Made by a program: the position numbers and the translations under genes
Assembly: GCF_003574655.1 (NCBI RefSeq)
Contig: NZ_QNUM01000008.1
Coordinates: 124,001-188,000, forward strand
Length of the DNA stretch: 64,000 bases
DNA from: Cohaesibacter haloalkalitolerans
Lineage (GTDB): Bacteria > Pseudomonadota > Alphaproteobacteria > Rhizobiales > Cohaesibacteraceae
Reading direction: 5' to 3'
Shown here: positions 56,569-64,000 of the stretch, piece after piece
How positions within the stretch are numbered: position 1 is the first letter of the stretch
Layout: the number at the start of each line of letters is the position of its first letter
Notes under the pieces: generated by a model
The model's database searches: none
What the model was told of the DNA's origin: nothing
Seen by the model: the letters and a program-made list of their open reading frames with translations, nothing else

Positions 56569-56650
56569 GTGCCTGCTCCTTTTTGTGCCTGCTCAAGTCC
56601 ACAACAGGCCAGAAGACCGTTGAGTTCAAAACGGTGCCCTGCAAAACAAA

Positions 56651-56673
56651 AGGGGTGCCAAAATGACACCCCT
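56651..56673 (-). terminator. terminator of the rcdA-like gene
   Basis: AGGGGTG and CACCCCT form a 7-bp stem with extra CA/TG pairing. The minus strand continues TTTGTTTTGC. It lies 30 bases past the stop. Confidence 0.8.
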
Positions 56674-56702
56674 CGCGCTTCTATCTTGATGGCTCTGAAG
56701 GC

Positions 56703-57251
56703 TCAGTCGGCGGCCCTTGCCGCAAAGGCGTTGGCAATCATGCCTATCTGATCGCCAACCGGGTTGGCCTGCAAGGGGATGTCCCGACTGTCATCGGTAG
56801 CCCGCTTGGAATAGATCACTTCATCGAGATGACGGATGCGCTTCTGCATGTGCATGGACTGTTCGATGAGGTCACGCAGGCGAACCGGCAATTCGTCCCA
56901 CCCTGGGCTCTCCTTGGAGGAAGACAGCCCATGCAGACGCACCTTGTTCTTTTCCTGCCCGGCCTGTTCCAGCGTCATTTCGCCTTCATTGACAGCCCGT
57001 TGCAGCAACAGCCAGGAAGCCATCTGCATCAGTCGTGTTGTGAGGCGCATGGATTCGGTCGCATAGGCAAGCGAGGCCACCCGTGGCAAACTCTTCGCCT
57101 CGGCGCGCCCTTCTCCATCAAGATAGTCGGCAGCTTCTTCAACCAGCGCCATACCGTCCCTGAAGAGGGTCTTGAAACTATCGGAATCTGCAAGCTTTGC
57201 CCCGAAGGATACCGGGGTGGAGCTGTGGGTATGCTTTCGCTTGTCGTTCAT
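56703..57251 (-). CDS. rcdA: RcdA-like (DUF1465) regulator of CtrA degradation
   Basis: The 182-residue helical protein matches the DUF1465 family, whose Caulobacter member RcdA is an adaptor delivering CtrA to ClpXP at the G1-S transition. The core is LFRDGMALVEEAADYLDGEG, SLAYATESMRLTTRLMQMAS and WLLLQRAVNEGEMTLEQAGQ. The last 25 residues are a likely flexible tail. A GGAGG site precedes the start. The window also encodes TrcR, a second cell-cycle protein. Confidence 0.88.
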   Translation of the reverse strand: MNDKRKHTHSSTPVSFGAKLADSDSFKTLFRDGMALVEEAADYLDGEGRAEAKSLPRVASLAYATESMRLTTRLMQMASWLLLQRAVNEGEMTLEQAGQEKNKVRLHGLSSSKESPGWDELPVRLRDLIEQSMHMQKRIRHLDEVIYSKRATDDSRDIPLQANPVGDQIGMIANAFAARAAD

Positions 57252-58083
57252 GTGACCTCCAAATGCCTGGCCATGCCTACCATGTCCGATGTGTCAAATT
57301 CAAACAGACATTGCACCAAATTGTCATTTCGGAGAATAACAAGCACAAACCATGCCATTGACGAAATGCAATATTGACAGATGCTCCTGCAGCTTAAAAA
57401 GCGCCAGATTGGTCAGGTTAATGCGAGACATTATCAGAATCGGAGGCCAAGAGCCAACATTTCCGGGCAGGCTTGCCAAAACATGTGAAGCAAATATGTT
57501 GAGGTGAACGAACCAGCGCCCCAAACCAGTAAAATGACCAATGCAAGAGAGCCCCATTTTGATACAAATTGCCACCTGCTTCGGCAAAGGAATTCCCGCT
57601 CCGAAACGGCAGGAACCATCCAGTTGGTTAACAATTCTCTAACAGCGGGGTACATCTGGCGCGACAGACACCATCAGAGGTTCGACCGTCGAGCATCGTA
57701 AGAACGGGGGGGCTATCCGGCCTCGTTTACTCCTGTCTCCTCGCACAAAAAAAGAGCCGCACCAGCGGCTCTCAGGAGTTAACAGGGAGGCGTCAAACAG
57801 AGTGACAGGAGCCACTCGAAATCCAAAATATTGGATAGTCTAATTAACGCAAATAATAATTAATTTTTCGTTAAATACCAAAAAACAATTTAAATATTCA
57901 GAATACATCCGAAATTTAAACATAAATATACAAAATTTTGATTACAATTTACACGGAACAACAAAAAATTTACCTATATATACTTGAACTCACCACCAAC
58001 CACCCAATCCCACTGATGGACAGAATATCATTAAGCCATTGAGCGCATTCCCTTAACCGGGTTTTTCGGCTAGAAATGACGCA
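57252..58083. other. gene-free region with an AT-rich core and an orphan terminator
   Basis: This is the longest stretch without a gene in the window (832 bases). Bases 57836-57990 are extremely AT-rich compared with the surroundings. An intrinsic terminator at 57754-57771 faces the minus strand with no annotated gene before it, so an unannotated minus-strand RNA starting within the AT-rich part is possible. Short reading frames (57434-57655 minus, 57504-57701 plus) have no support. Confidence 0.55.
57754..57771 (-). terminator. orphan intrinsic terminator
   Basis: GAGCCGC and GCGGCTC form a 7-bp stem with loop ACCA, followed on the minus strand by seven T residues. The flanking CTCCTG and CAGGAG add possible outer pairing. 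No minus-strand gene lies upstream of it until prpE. Confidence 0.85.
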
Positions 58084-59112
58084 ATGTCAGAAAACTCCAG
58101 CCAGACAGGTATGATCATGCAGATAGCAACGGAAATGAGAGCAATCGTGGCCCCCGAGCCGGGAGGACCGGAAAAGCTTCAAATCATCACGCGCCCTGTT
58201 CCCACACCTTCGGACGATGAAGTGCTGATCAAGGTCAAGGCCGCGGGCGTCAATCGTCCCGATTGCATCCAGCGCGCAGGCAACTACCCGCCTCCTCCGG
58301 GTGCATCGGACATTCTGGGACTGGAAGTCGCAGGCGAGATCGTAAAGGTTGGTGCCAACGTCAAGACCTGGAATGTTGGCGACAAGGCAACGGCTCTGGT
58401 GTCCGGCGGTGGCTATGCCGAATATTGCGTCGCCCATGCCGGCAGTGTTCTCGAAATCCCCAAGAACTGGAGCTTCACGGAAGCCGCCAGCGTACCGGAA
58501 AACATCTTCACGGTCTGGCACAACGTCTTCCAGCGCGGCAAGCTGCGCCCCGAGGAAACACTGCTGGTCCATGGCGGCTCGTCAGGCATCGGCCTCACCG
58601 CCGTGCAGCTGGGCAAGGCCTTTGGCGCCAAGGTTGCAGTGACCGCAGGCAGCGAGGAAAAATGCAAGGCCTGCCTCGATCTGGGCGCCGACCTCGCCAT
58701 CAATTACAAGACCCAGGACTTCGTTACCGAGATCAAGAACTGGACCAACAAGAAGGGCGTCAATGTCATTCTGGACATGGTTGGCGGTGACTATATCTCC
58801 AAGAACTATGTCATTGCTGCCGAAGACGGTCGCATCGTCCAGATCGCCTTCCTCAACGGCGGCGTTGCCGAAGTCGACTTCCGTCGCCTGATGATGAAAC
58901 GCCTGATCCACACCGGATCAACCCTGCGCGCCCGCTCCTACGAGGTAAAGGCCGAAATCGCAGCAGATCTGAGAAAGGAAGTCTGGCAGCTTCTCTCCTG
59001 CGGCCTGATCAAACCGCAGATCTACAAAGTCTTTCCGTTCGAGGAAGCCGTAAAAGCGCATGAGCTGATGGAAAGCTCAAATCACATCGGCAAGATCATG
59101 CTGGAACTGTGA
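58084..59112 (+). CDS. NAD(P)H:quinone oxidoreductase, zinc-free MDR (PIG3-like)
   Basis: The 342-residue protein lacks zinc ligands and has the quinone-reductase pattern MRAIVAPEPGGPEKLQIITR. KVKAAGVNRPDCIQRAGNYP, PPGASDILGLEVAGEIVKVG and LVHGGSSGIGLTAVQLGKAF (NADP loop) follow. Members reduce quinones or enones. The start is uncertain: ATGs at 58084, 58111 and 58135 are in frame, and the core begins at the last. Confidence 0.88.
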   Translation: MSENSSQTGMIMQIATEMRAIVAPEPGGPEKLQIITRPVPTPSDDEVLIKVKAAGVNRPDCIQRAGNYPPPPGASDILGLEVAGEIVKVGANVKTWNVGDKATALVSGGGYAEYCVAHAGSVLEIPKNWSFTEAASVPENIFTVWHNVFQRGKLRPEETLLVHGGSSGIGLTAVQLGKAFGAKVAVTAGSEEKCKACLDLGADLAINYKTQDFVTEIKNWTNKKGVNVILDMVGGDYISKNYVIAAEDGRIVQIAFLNGGVAEVDFRRLMMKRLIHTGSTLRARSYEVKAEIAADLRKEVWQLLSCGLIKPQIYKVFPFEEAVKAHELMESSNHIGKIMLEL

Positions 59113-59158
59113 GGGCACTGCCCTCACTTTTCGTTTTTCTGGTCAGACAAAGTTCATC

Positions 59159-59184
59159 TTAATTGTTTGTTTACACCAAATTAA
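59159..59184. promoter_or_regulatory. near-match CtrA sites upstream of the TadG-like gene
   Basis: On the plus strand TTAA-N7-TTTAC (59159-59174), and on the minus strand TTAA-N7-TAAAC overlapping it, each differ by one base from the CtrA consensus TTAA-N7-TTAAC. Tad pilus genes are under CtrA control in Caulobacter. Weak evidence. Confidence 0.3.
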
Positions 59185-59304
59185 GGAAGGCGGCCGCCCT
59201 CGTGAAAACCCGGAGAGGCGAAATGAATTAGTAAGGCAAATCCTGTTGAATAGGGAAAGTTATTTGCCCAAAGGACATCCTGCGATGTCCATACAGGATC
59301 TGCC

Positions 59305-60912
59305 ATGCGCATTGTCTCGCATCTCTTTTCAAGCTTTCGCTCACGCAAGTCGCCTTCTGCCGCTCAACCGGACCATATCGGCGATGGTGCCAAAGCAGAA
59401 AAACGCTCCTTTCTGCACGATGAAAGCGGAGCAATTGCCATTATCCTTGCCGTGGCCCTCATTCCCATCATCCTCATGCTGGGTGCTGCGGTTGACTATG
59501 CCCGCATCTCGCTTGCCCGTTCCGAAGCACAGGATGCCCTTGATGCGGCAACGCTGGCCGCTGTCAAACAGGTTGGCAAACTGACCGACGGCGAAATCCG
59601 CAGCATGATTGAAGCCTATGTGGGCGCGAATGGCCCGAGCGGCAGCACTGTCAAAATCGACCTCGTGCAAATCGAGCAAAACCCCATATCCCTGAAGGTC
59701 TGGGCATCCGGCTCAACCCCAACAACCTTCATGCAGCTGGCGGACATCCAGTCGTCCGATTTCTCCATCGTGTCCAAGACTGTCGCCGGCAACAAGACGC
59801 TGGAAGTCGTCATGGTCCTCGACAACTCCGGCTCCATGGCCTCCTCTGCGGGAACCAAGACCAGAATTCAGGCCCTCAGAGATGCAGCCACCGAACTGGT
59901 TGAAACTCTGGACGAGAAAAAGCAGGACGACGATGCCCTCAGCTTTGGCATCGTGCCCTTTACCCAGTTGGTGCGATTGCCAGAAGGCCTTGAAGACTCC
60001 CAATGGCTCGATCAGGAGGGCGTTTCTTCCATTCATCAGGAAAACTTGCCTCCCAAAGCCAAACGCTTCGATCTCTTCAACACATTGACAGATCCCTATA
60101 CCCGCCGTGCAGTGAAATGGGCTGGCTGCGTCGAAGCGCGCCCGCATCCGTTTGACATCGAAGACACCACACCGGGGTCAGCAAGACCGGACAGCTATTT
60201 CGTTCCCTTCTTCCATCCGGACAGGCGGGAACAAAACAACCACCATTACAATTACTGGAGCTGGGACTACTATCTGCCACGTGCCGGCTTTGCCAGAAAT
60301 CAGACCAAGGCTGATCAGGATGCCTTTGGTTACTATTACAAACAGACCATCAACACCAGCGGTTATAGCCCCAATTATTTGTGCGACATGCCGCGTATCA
60401 TGCCTCTGACCCACGACACCACCGCCATCAAGACCCATATCTCGACCATGCGAGCCAATGGTGCCACCAACATTCACATGGGCACCATCTGGGGCTTGCG
60501 CCTGCTCTCGCCACAAGCCCCCTTCACCGAGGGCCGAGGCTATGATGACGAGGAGAATATCAAGGCCCTCATCATCATGACCGATGGTGACAACACCTAT
60601 TACAACGACAGTTACCATGCCTATGGCTGGTCTGATGACGGTCGCATTTCGGGCTCCTCCTCGATTGTCGGCGAAATGAACAAGCGCACCGTTGAAGCCT
60701 GCGAGGCCGCCAAGAATGCCATCTCTGACAGCAGCCGGAAAATCAAGATTTTCACGATCTTCTTTGGCTATCCGTCCGTATCCTCGGCCAACATGCTCAA
60801 GAGCTGTGCCAGCAAGGAAGAATGGTACAAGAGTGTCAGCAATGCCAACGAGTTGTCCGAGGTATTCCAGAGCATTGCATCCGAGCTGAGCAATCTCCGC
60901 CTCGTGGAATAG
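59305..60912 (+). CDS. TadG-like pilus protein with von Willebrand factor A domain
   Basis: The 535-residue protein has a cytoplasmic N-terminus and a TadE/TadG-type membrane segment after a pseudopilin-like DESGAIAIILAVALIPIILM (about 39-65). A long extracytoplasmic part follows. A von Willebrand A domain begins VVMVLDNSGSMA (about 168-179, MIDAS D-x-S-G-S) and continues to IIMTDGDNTYYND and IFFGYPS. A large insert rich in Tyr and His lies inside it (about 240-350). No other tad genes are near, so it may be an adhesion or surface protein outside a pilus locus. An AGGA site precedes the ATG. Confidence 0.87.
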   Translation: MRIVSHLFSSFRSRKSPSAAQPDHIGDGAKAEKRSFLHDESGAIAIILAVALIPIILMLGAAVDYARISLARSEAQDALDAATLAAVKQVGKLTDGEIRSMIEAYVGANGPSGSTVKIDLVQIEQNPISLKVWASGSTPTTFMQLADIQSSDFSIVSKTVAGNKTLEVVMVLDNSGSMASSAGTKTRIQALRDAATELVETLDEKKQDDDALSFGIVPFTQLVRLPEGLEDSQWLDQEGVSSIHQENLPPKAKRFDLFNTLTDPYTRRAVKWAGCVEARPHPFDIEDTTPGSARPDSYFVPFFHPDRREQNNHHYNYWSWDYYLPRAGFARNQTKADQDAFGYYYKQTINTSGYSPNYLCDMPRIMPLTHDTTAIKTHISTMRANGATNIHMGTIWGLRLLSPQAPFTEGRGYDDEENIKALIIMTDGDNTYYNDSYHAYGWSDDGRISGSSSIVGEMNKRTVEACEAAKNAISDSSRKIKIFTIFFGYPSVSSANMLKSCASKEEWYKSVSNANELSEVFQSIASELSNLRLVE

Positions 60913-60939
60913 GCCAAAGAACAAGCGCATAAACAGTCA

Positions 60940-60972
60940 AAAACGCCCCCAAATCAACAAATGGGGCGTTTT
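60940..60972 (+). terminator. terminator of the TadG-like gene
   Basis: AAAACGCCCC and GGGGCGTTTT form a 10-bp stem with a 13-base loop, followed by CTTG, 27 bases after the stop. Confidence 0.9.
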
Positions 60973-61088
60973 CTTGTTTGCGCATTGCGCCCAATGCAAG
61001 TATAGTCCGGCTATTCCCTGTCAATTCAAACGAGTCTTGAGAGGCTGATCTGGAAGAAACCCAGGTCAAGCTACAATGAGGATGTACC

Positions 61089-61808
61089 ATGTCGAATGCA
61101 CCATTGATGCCGAAAGCAACCGCAGTCTGGCTGGTCGATAACACTGCGTTGTCTTTCGACCAGATTGCTGCTTTCTGCAAATTGCATCCATTGGAAATCA
61201 AAGCGATTGCAGACGGAGAGGCCGCCCAGGGTATCAAGGGCCAGGACCCCGTCATGACCGGTCAGTTGACCCGCGAAGAAATCGAGAAGGCACAGAAAGA
61301 CCCGAAATACCGCCTGAAGCTGGCACCGCCAAAGGTGACCGTGCCCGAGGCAAAACGTCGTGGCCCGCGCTACACACCGGTTTCCAAGCGGCAGGATCGC
61401 CCGAACGCCATTCTGTGGCTGGTGCGCAATCATCCCGAATTGAAAGACCAGCAGATCGTTCGTCTGGTTGGCACCACCAAGCCGACCATTGAGGCCATCC
61501 GCAACCGTACACACTGGAATTCGGGACAGTTGACCCCAATGGATCCCGTCACGCTGGGTATCTGCAAGCAGATCGACCTTGACTTTGAAGTCAAGAAATC
61601 CGCCGCCGACGCTCCCGCTCAGCAGGAGTATCAGGAAGATCCGACCTTGCTGTCGCCGGAAGAATCCCTGGCAACGACCCCGGCCGATCCGTTTGGCAAC
61701 TTCAAGCCGACCCAGAAGCCGATTGACGACGACGACATCATTCCGGATGCCGCCTCGGTCTTCGCCAACTTCCAGTCATCGTCCAAGGATGATGACGACG
61801 AGGATTGA
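61089..61808 (+). CDS. trcR: cell-cycle transcription regulator TrcR (DUF1013)
   Basis: The 239-residue protein belongs to the DUF1013 family. Caulobacter TrcR of this family associates with RNA polymerase and promotes CtrA expression. Residues 1-170 hold two helix-turn-helix-like units (ATAVWLVDNTALSFDQIAAF and NAILWLVRNHPELKDQQIVR). The C-terminal 70 residues are acidic and probably disordered, ending in a run of Asp and Glu. A GAGGATG ribosome site precedes the ATG. The gene has strong terminators on both sides. Confidence 0.92.
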   Translation: MSNAPLMPKATAVWLVDNTALSFDQIAAFCKLHPLEIKAIADGEAAQGIKGQDPVMTGQLTREEIEKAQKDPKYRLKLAPPKVTVPEAKRRGPRYTPVSKRQDRPNAILWLVRNHPELKDQQIVRLVGTTKPTIEAIRNRTHWNSGQLTPMDPVTLGICKQIDLDFEVKKSAADAPAQQEYQEDPTLLSPEESLATTPADPFGNFKPTQKPIDDDDIIPDAASVFANFQSSSKDDDDED

Positions 61809-61835
61809 TGACCTGACGGCGCATCCACCGATCAA

Positions 61836-61865
61836 AAAAGGCCGGGTTTTTCAACCCGGCCTTTT
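61836..61865. terminator. convergent terminator between trcR and prpE
   Basis: AAAAGGCCGGGTT and AACCCGGCCTTTT form a 13-bp perfect stem with loop TTTC, with A- and T-runs on both sides. Confidence 0.95.
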
Positions 61866-61902
61866 TGTTTCTTGCTACAGGCCCACGGCCATCAATTCCC
61901 GC

Positions 61903-63804
61903 TCAGATACCATGCTCGCGCAGCGCATCCTCGATTTCACTGAGGATGGCCGGATCGTCGATCGTTGCAGGCATCTTGTATTCTTCGTGGTCGGCAATGG
62001 CCCGCATGGTGCCACGCAGGATCTTGCCCGAGCGGGTCTTGGGCAGGCGATCCACCGTAACCGCGATCTTGAAGGCCGCCACTGGGCCGATCTTGTCGCG
62101 CACCAGCTTGATCAGCTCCTTTTCGATCTCCATCGGTGCCCGGTCAACCCCGGATTTCAACACCACAAAGCCGGCAGGCAACTGCCCCTTGAGCTTGTCC
62201 GCAATGCCGATCACGGCACACTCGGCAACATCGGGATGCCCTGCCAAAACTTCTTCCATGGCACCCGTTGACAGACGGTGACCGGCGACATTGATGATGT
62301 CATCGGTGCGCGACATGATATAGAGATAGCCGTTCTCGTCCATATAGCCCGCATCGCCGGTCTGGTAGTAGCCCGGGAACTCTTCAAGATAGCTGGACTT
62401 GAAGCGCGCATCATTTTGCCACAGCCCCGGCAGGTTGCCCGGCGCCAGCGGCAGCTTGATCACGATATTGCCCATCTCGTTGGCGGCCACCGGATGCCCG
62501 TCCGCCCCGACGATCTGCACGTCATAGCCGGGCATGGCGACGGTCGGCGAACCATGCACCACCGGCAACAATTCGATCCCCACCGGATTGGCGGCAATCG
62601 CCCAGCCGGTCTCCGTCTGCCACCAGTGGTCGATGACAGGAACCTTCAACATGTCCTCGGCCCACTTCACGGTGTCCGGGTCGGCTCGTTCACCGGCAAG
62701 GAACAGGGTCCGCAGCGACGAAAGATCATATTTGCCAATGAAGGTGCCGTTCGGATCTTCCTTCTTGATGGCACGGAAAGCGGTTGGCGCCGTGAACAGT
62801 GCAACAACCTTGTGCTCGTTGATCACCCGCCAGAAGGTGCCCGCATCGGGTGTGCCCACCGGCTTGCCTTCAAACACCACGGTGGTTGCACCGAACAACA
62901 GTGGCGCATAGACAATGTAGGAGTGACCAACCACCCAGCCCACGTCGGACGCGGCCCAGAAGACCTCTCCGGGCTTGATGCCATAGAGATGCTCCATGCT
63001 CCAGTGCAGCGCCACCATGTGGCCACCGTTGTCGCGCACAACACCCTTGGGCTGGCCGGTGGTGCCTGAAGTGTAGAGGATATACAGCGGGTCGGTTGCC
63101 ATCACCGGCACACAGTCGACAACGCGCTTGCGCTCGATCTCGTCGACAATGGCGGCGTGATAGTTGATATCGCGTCCGGCTTTGAGATCGCACACCAGTT
63201 CCTTGCGCTGGAACACGATGCACTTCTCGGGCTTGTGGGTTGCCAGCTCGATTGCCTCGTCAAGCAGTGGCTTGTAGGCGACAATGCGATTGGGCTCGAC
63301 ACCGCAGGATGCGGAAATGATCACCTTGGGCTTGGCATCATTGAGGCGCGTGGCCAGCTCGTTGGCCGCAAATCCACCGAACACCACCGAGTGCACCGCG
63401 CCGATACGGGCACAGGCGAGCATGGCAAACACCGCCTGCGGAATCATCGGCATATAGACGATCACCCGGTCGCCCTTCTCGACACCGCTGTCCAGCAGCA
63501 CCGCCGCCAGCGCCTGCACCTGCAGCTTGACATCGAGATAGGTGTAGGTTTCCTTGTGCCCGGTAATTGGGCTGTCATAAATGAGCGCATCACGCTGCCC
63601 GTGTCCGGCATCAACGTGGCGATCCACCGCATTGTAGCAGGTGTTGCATTCCGCACCGGCAAACCAGCGACCGTAAGTCCCAGCATCAGGATCAAAAATC
63701 TTGCTTGCAGGCTTCACCCAGTCGATTTTTTTGGCTGCATTAGCCCAAAATTCTTCCGGATTGCTCTTCCATCCCTCATAGACTTCCTTGTAAGCTGCTG
63801 CCAT
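61903..63804 (-). CDS. prpE: propionyl-CoA synthetase, acyl-CoA ligase family
   Basis: The 633-residue enzyme activates propionate (or acetate) to the CoA ester through an acyl-adenylate. Signatures are the phosphate loop YILYTSGTTGQPKGVVRDNG, WAASDVGWVVGHSYIVYAPL, HWWQTETGWAI, YQTGDAGYMDENGYLYIMSR and the acetylation-site lysine in PKTRSGKILRGTMR. The N-terminus (AAAYKEVYEGWKSNPEEFWA) and the overall sequence fit PrpE better than Acs. A GGAGG site lies 6 bases before the ATG. It is not next to methylcitrate or methylmalonyl genes within the window. Confidence 0.92.
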   Translation of the reverse strand: MAAAYKEVYEGWKSNPEEFWANAAKKIDWVKPASKIFDPDAGTYGRWFAGAECNTCYNAVDRHVDAGHGQRDALIYDSPITGHKETYTYLDVKLQVQALAAVLLDSGVEKGDRVIVYMPMIPQAVFAMLACARIGAVHSVVFGGFAANELATRLNDAKPKVIISASCGVEPNRIVAYKPLLDEAIELATHKPEKCIVFQRKELVCDLKAGRDINYHAAIVDEIERKRVVDCVPVMATDPLYILYTSGTTGQPKGVVRDNGGHMVALHWSMEHLYGIKPGEVFWAASDVGWVVGHSYIVYAPLLFGATTVVFEGKPVGTPDAGTFWRVINEHKVVALFTAPTAFRAIKKEDPNGTFIGKYDLSSLRTLFLAGERADPDTVKWAEDMLKVPVIDHWWQTETGWAIAANPVGIELLPVVHGSPTVAMPGYDVQIVGADGHPVAANEMGNIVIKLPLAPGNLPGLWQNDARFKSSYLEEFPGYYQTGDAGYMDENGYLYIMSRTDDIINVAGHRLSTGAMEEVLAGHPDVAECAVIGIADKLKGQLPAGFVVLKSGVDRAPMEIEKELIKLVRDKIGPVAAFKIAVTVDRLPKTRSGKILRGTMRAIADHEEYKMPATIDDPAILSEIEDALREHGI

Positions 63805-64000
63805 TCACGCCTCCCAGCGGTTAAACCATTTCGCCTATGATTACCTGCGGCCAAGAGTTGGGTCTATTCGGCGAAAGAAGGGTTTAGTCTTTAATTTCGT
63901 TCGACTTTTTGATGTACCCGCGCTAAATTGATACAATTGCACCGCATAGTGACCAAAACAAACCCGAAGCCATCACACACAGTCCACCATGATCACTGAT

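Noticed and set aside
57434-57701. Small reading frames in the 832-base gap, one with a hydrophobic stretch
   Set aside because: They overlap each other on opposite strands, have no ribosome site and resemble no family.

Overview
The window reads as chromosome of an alphaproteobacterium, most likely Hyphomicrobiales (Rhizobiales). Three things point there. It has families largely confined to that class: TrcR/DUF1013, RcdA/DUF1465, DUF4164, and a porin of the Omp25/31 type. It has alphaproteobacterial gene orders: ruvCAB-ybgC-tolQRAB-pal-cpoB-tilS-ftsH-glmM, and DUF4164-zapA-6S RNA-fau. It also has a serC leader of the type known from this class. A marine genus such as Cohaesibacter is only a guess. 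There are no insertion sequences, prophage genes or CRISPR arrays. Most of the window is housekeeping genes separated by clear intrinsic terminators.

Bases 1-10801 are an accessory sugar-acid catabolic island. It starts with the tail of a MarR regulator and a frameshifted remnant of 6-phosphogluconate dehydrogenase. Then come edd (Entner-Doudoroff dehydratase), an FCD-type GntR regulator, a TRAP transporter (dctP, dctQ, dctM), a LacI-type gluconate repressor, idnD, idnO and gluconokinase. Near-identical 14-16 bp palindromes of the gluconate-repressor type lie at edd and between idnD and idnO, which suggests one regulon: idonate to 5-ketogluconate to gluconate to 6-phosphogluconate to KDPG. 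The island ends at a gene-poor stretch beside tRNA-Glu.

Bases 11348-24299 hold tRNA-Glu, rluD, rpoH, a membrane protein of unknown function, purA, serA, serC (with a structured leader), an outer-membrane beta-barrel gene, an EamA-type exporter and glmM. Bases 24633-37147 are one long minus-strand block: ftsH, tilS, cpoB, pal, tolB, tolA, tolR, tolQ, ybgC, ruvB, ruvA and ruvC. It joins envelope constriction, tRNA modification, proteolysis and Holliday-junction processing. RpoH and its usual protease FtsH are both in the window.

Bases 37290-50539 carry a LysE-type exporter, yebC, ymdB, fau, a probable 6S RNA, zapA and DUF4164. These are followed on the plus strand by tkt, gap and pgk, a diverged ThiE-like gene, a Sel1-repeat protein, efp and suhB. 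Several of these have leader or terminator structures worth testing.

Bases 50901-63804 hold a YeeE/YedE-DUF6691 sulfur-transport-like pair, a MotA-like/OmpA-like pair of unknown role, an ABC exporter, rpmE and rcdA. After these come an AT-rich gene-free stretch with an orphan terminator, a quinone oxidoreductase, a TadG-like von Willebrand protein, trcR and prpE. The best candidates for undescribed biology are the MotA-like/OmpA-like pair, the AT-rich stretch at 57.7-58.0 kb, and the operator-linked gluconate regulon with its decayed gnd. I found nothing that clearly amounts to a new defence or mobile system.
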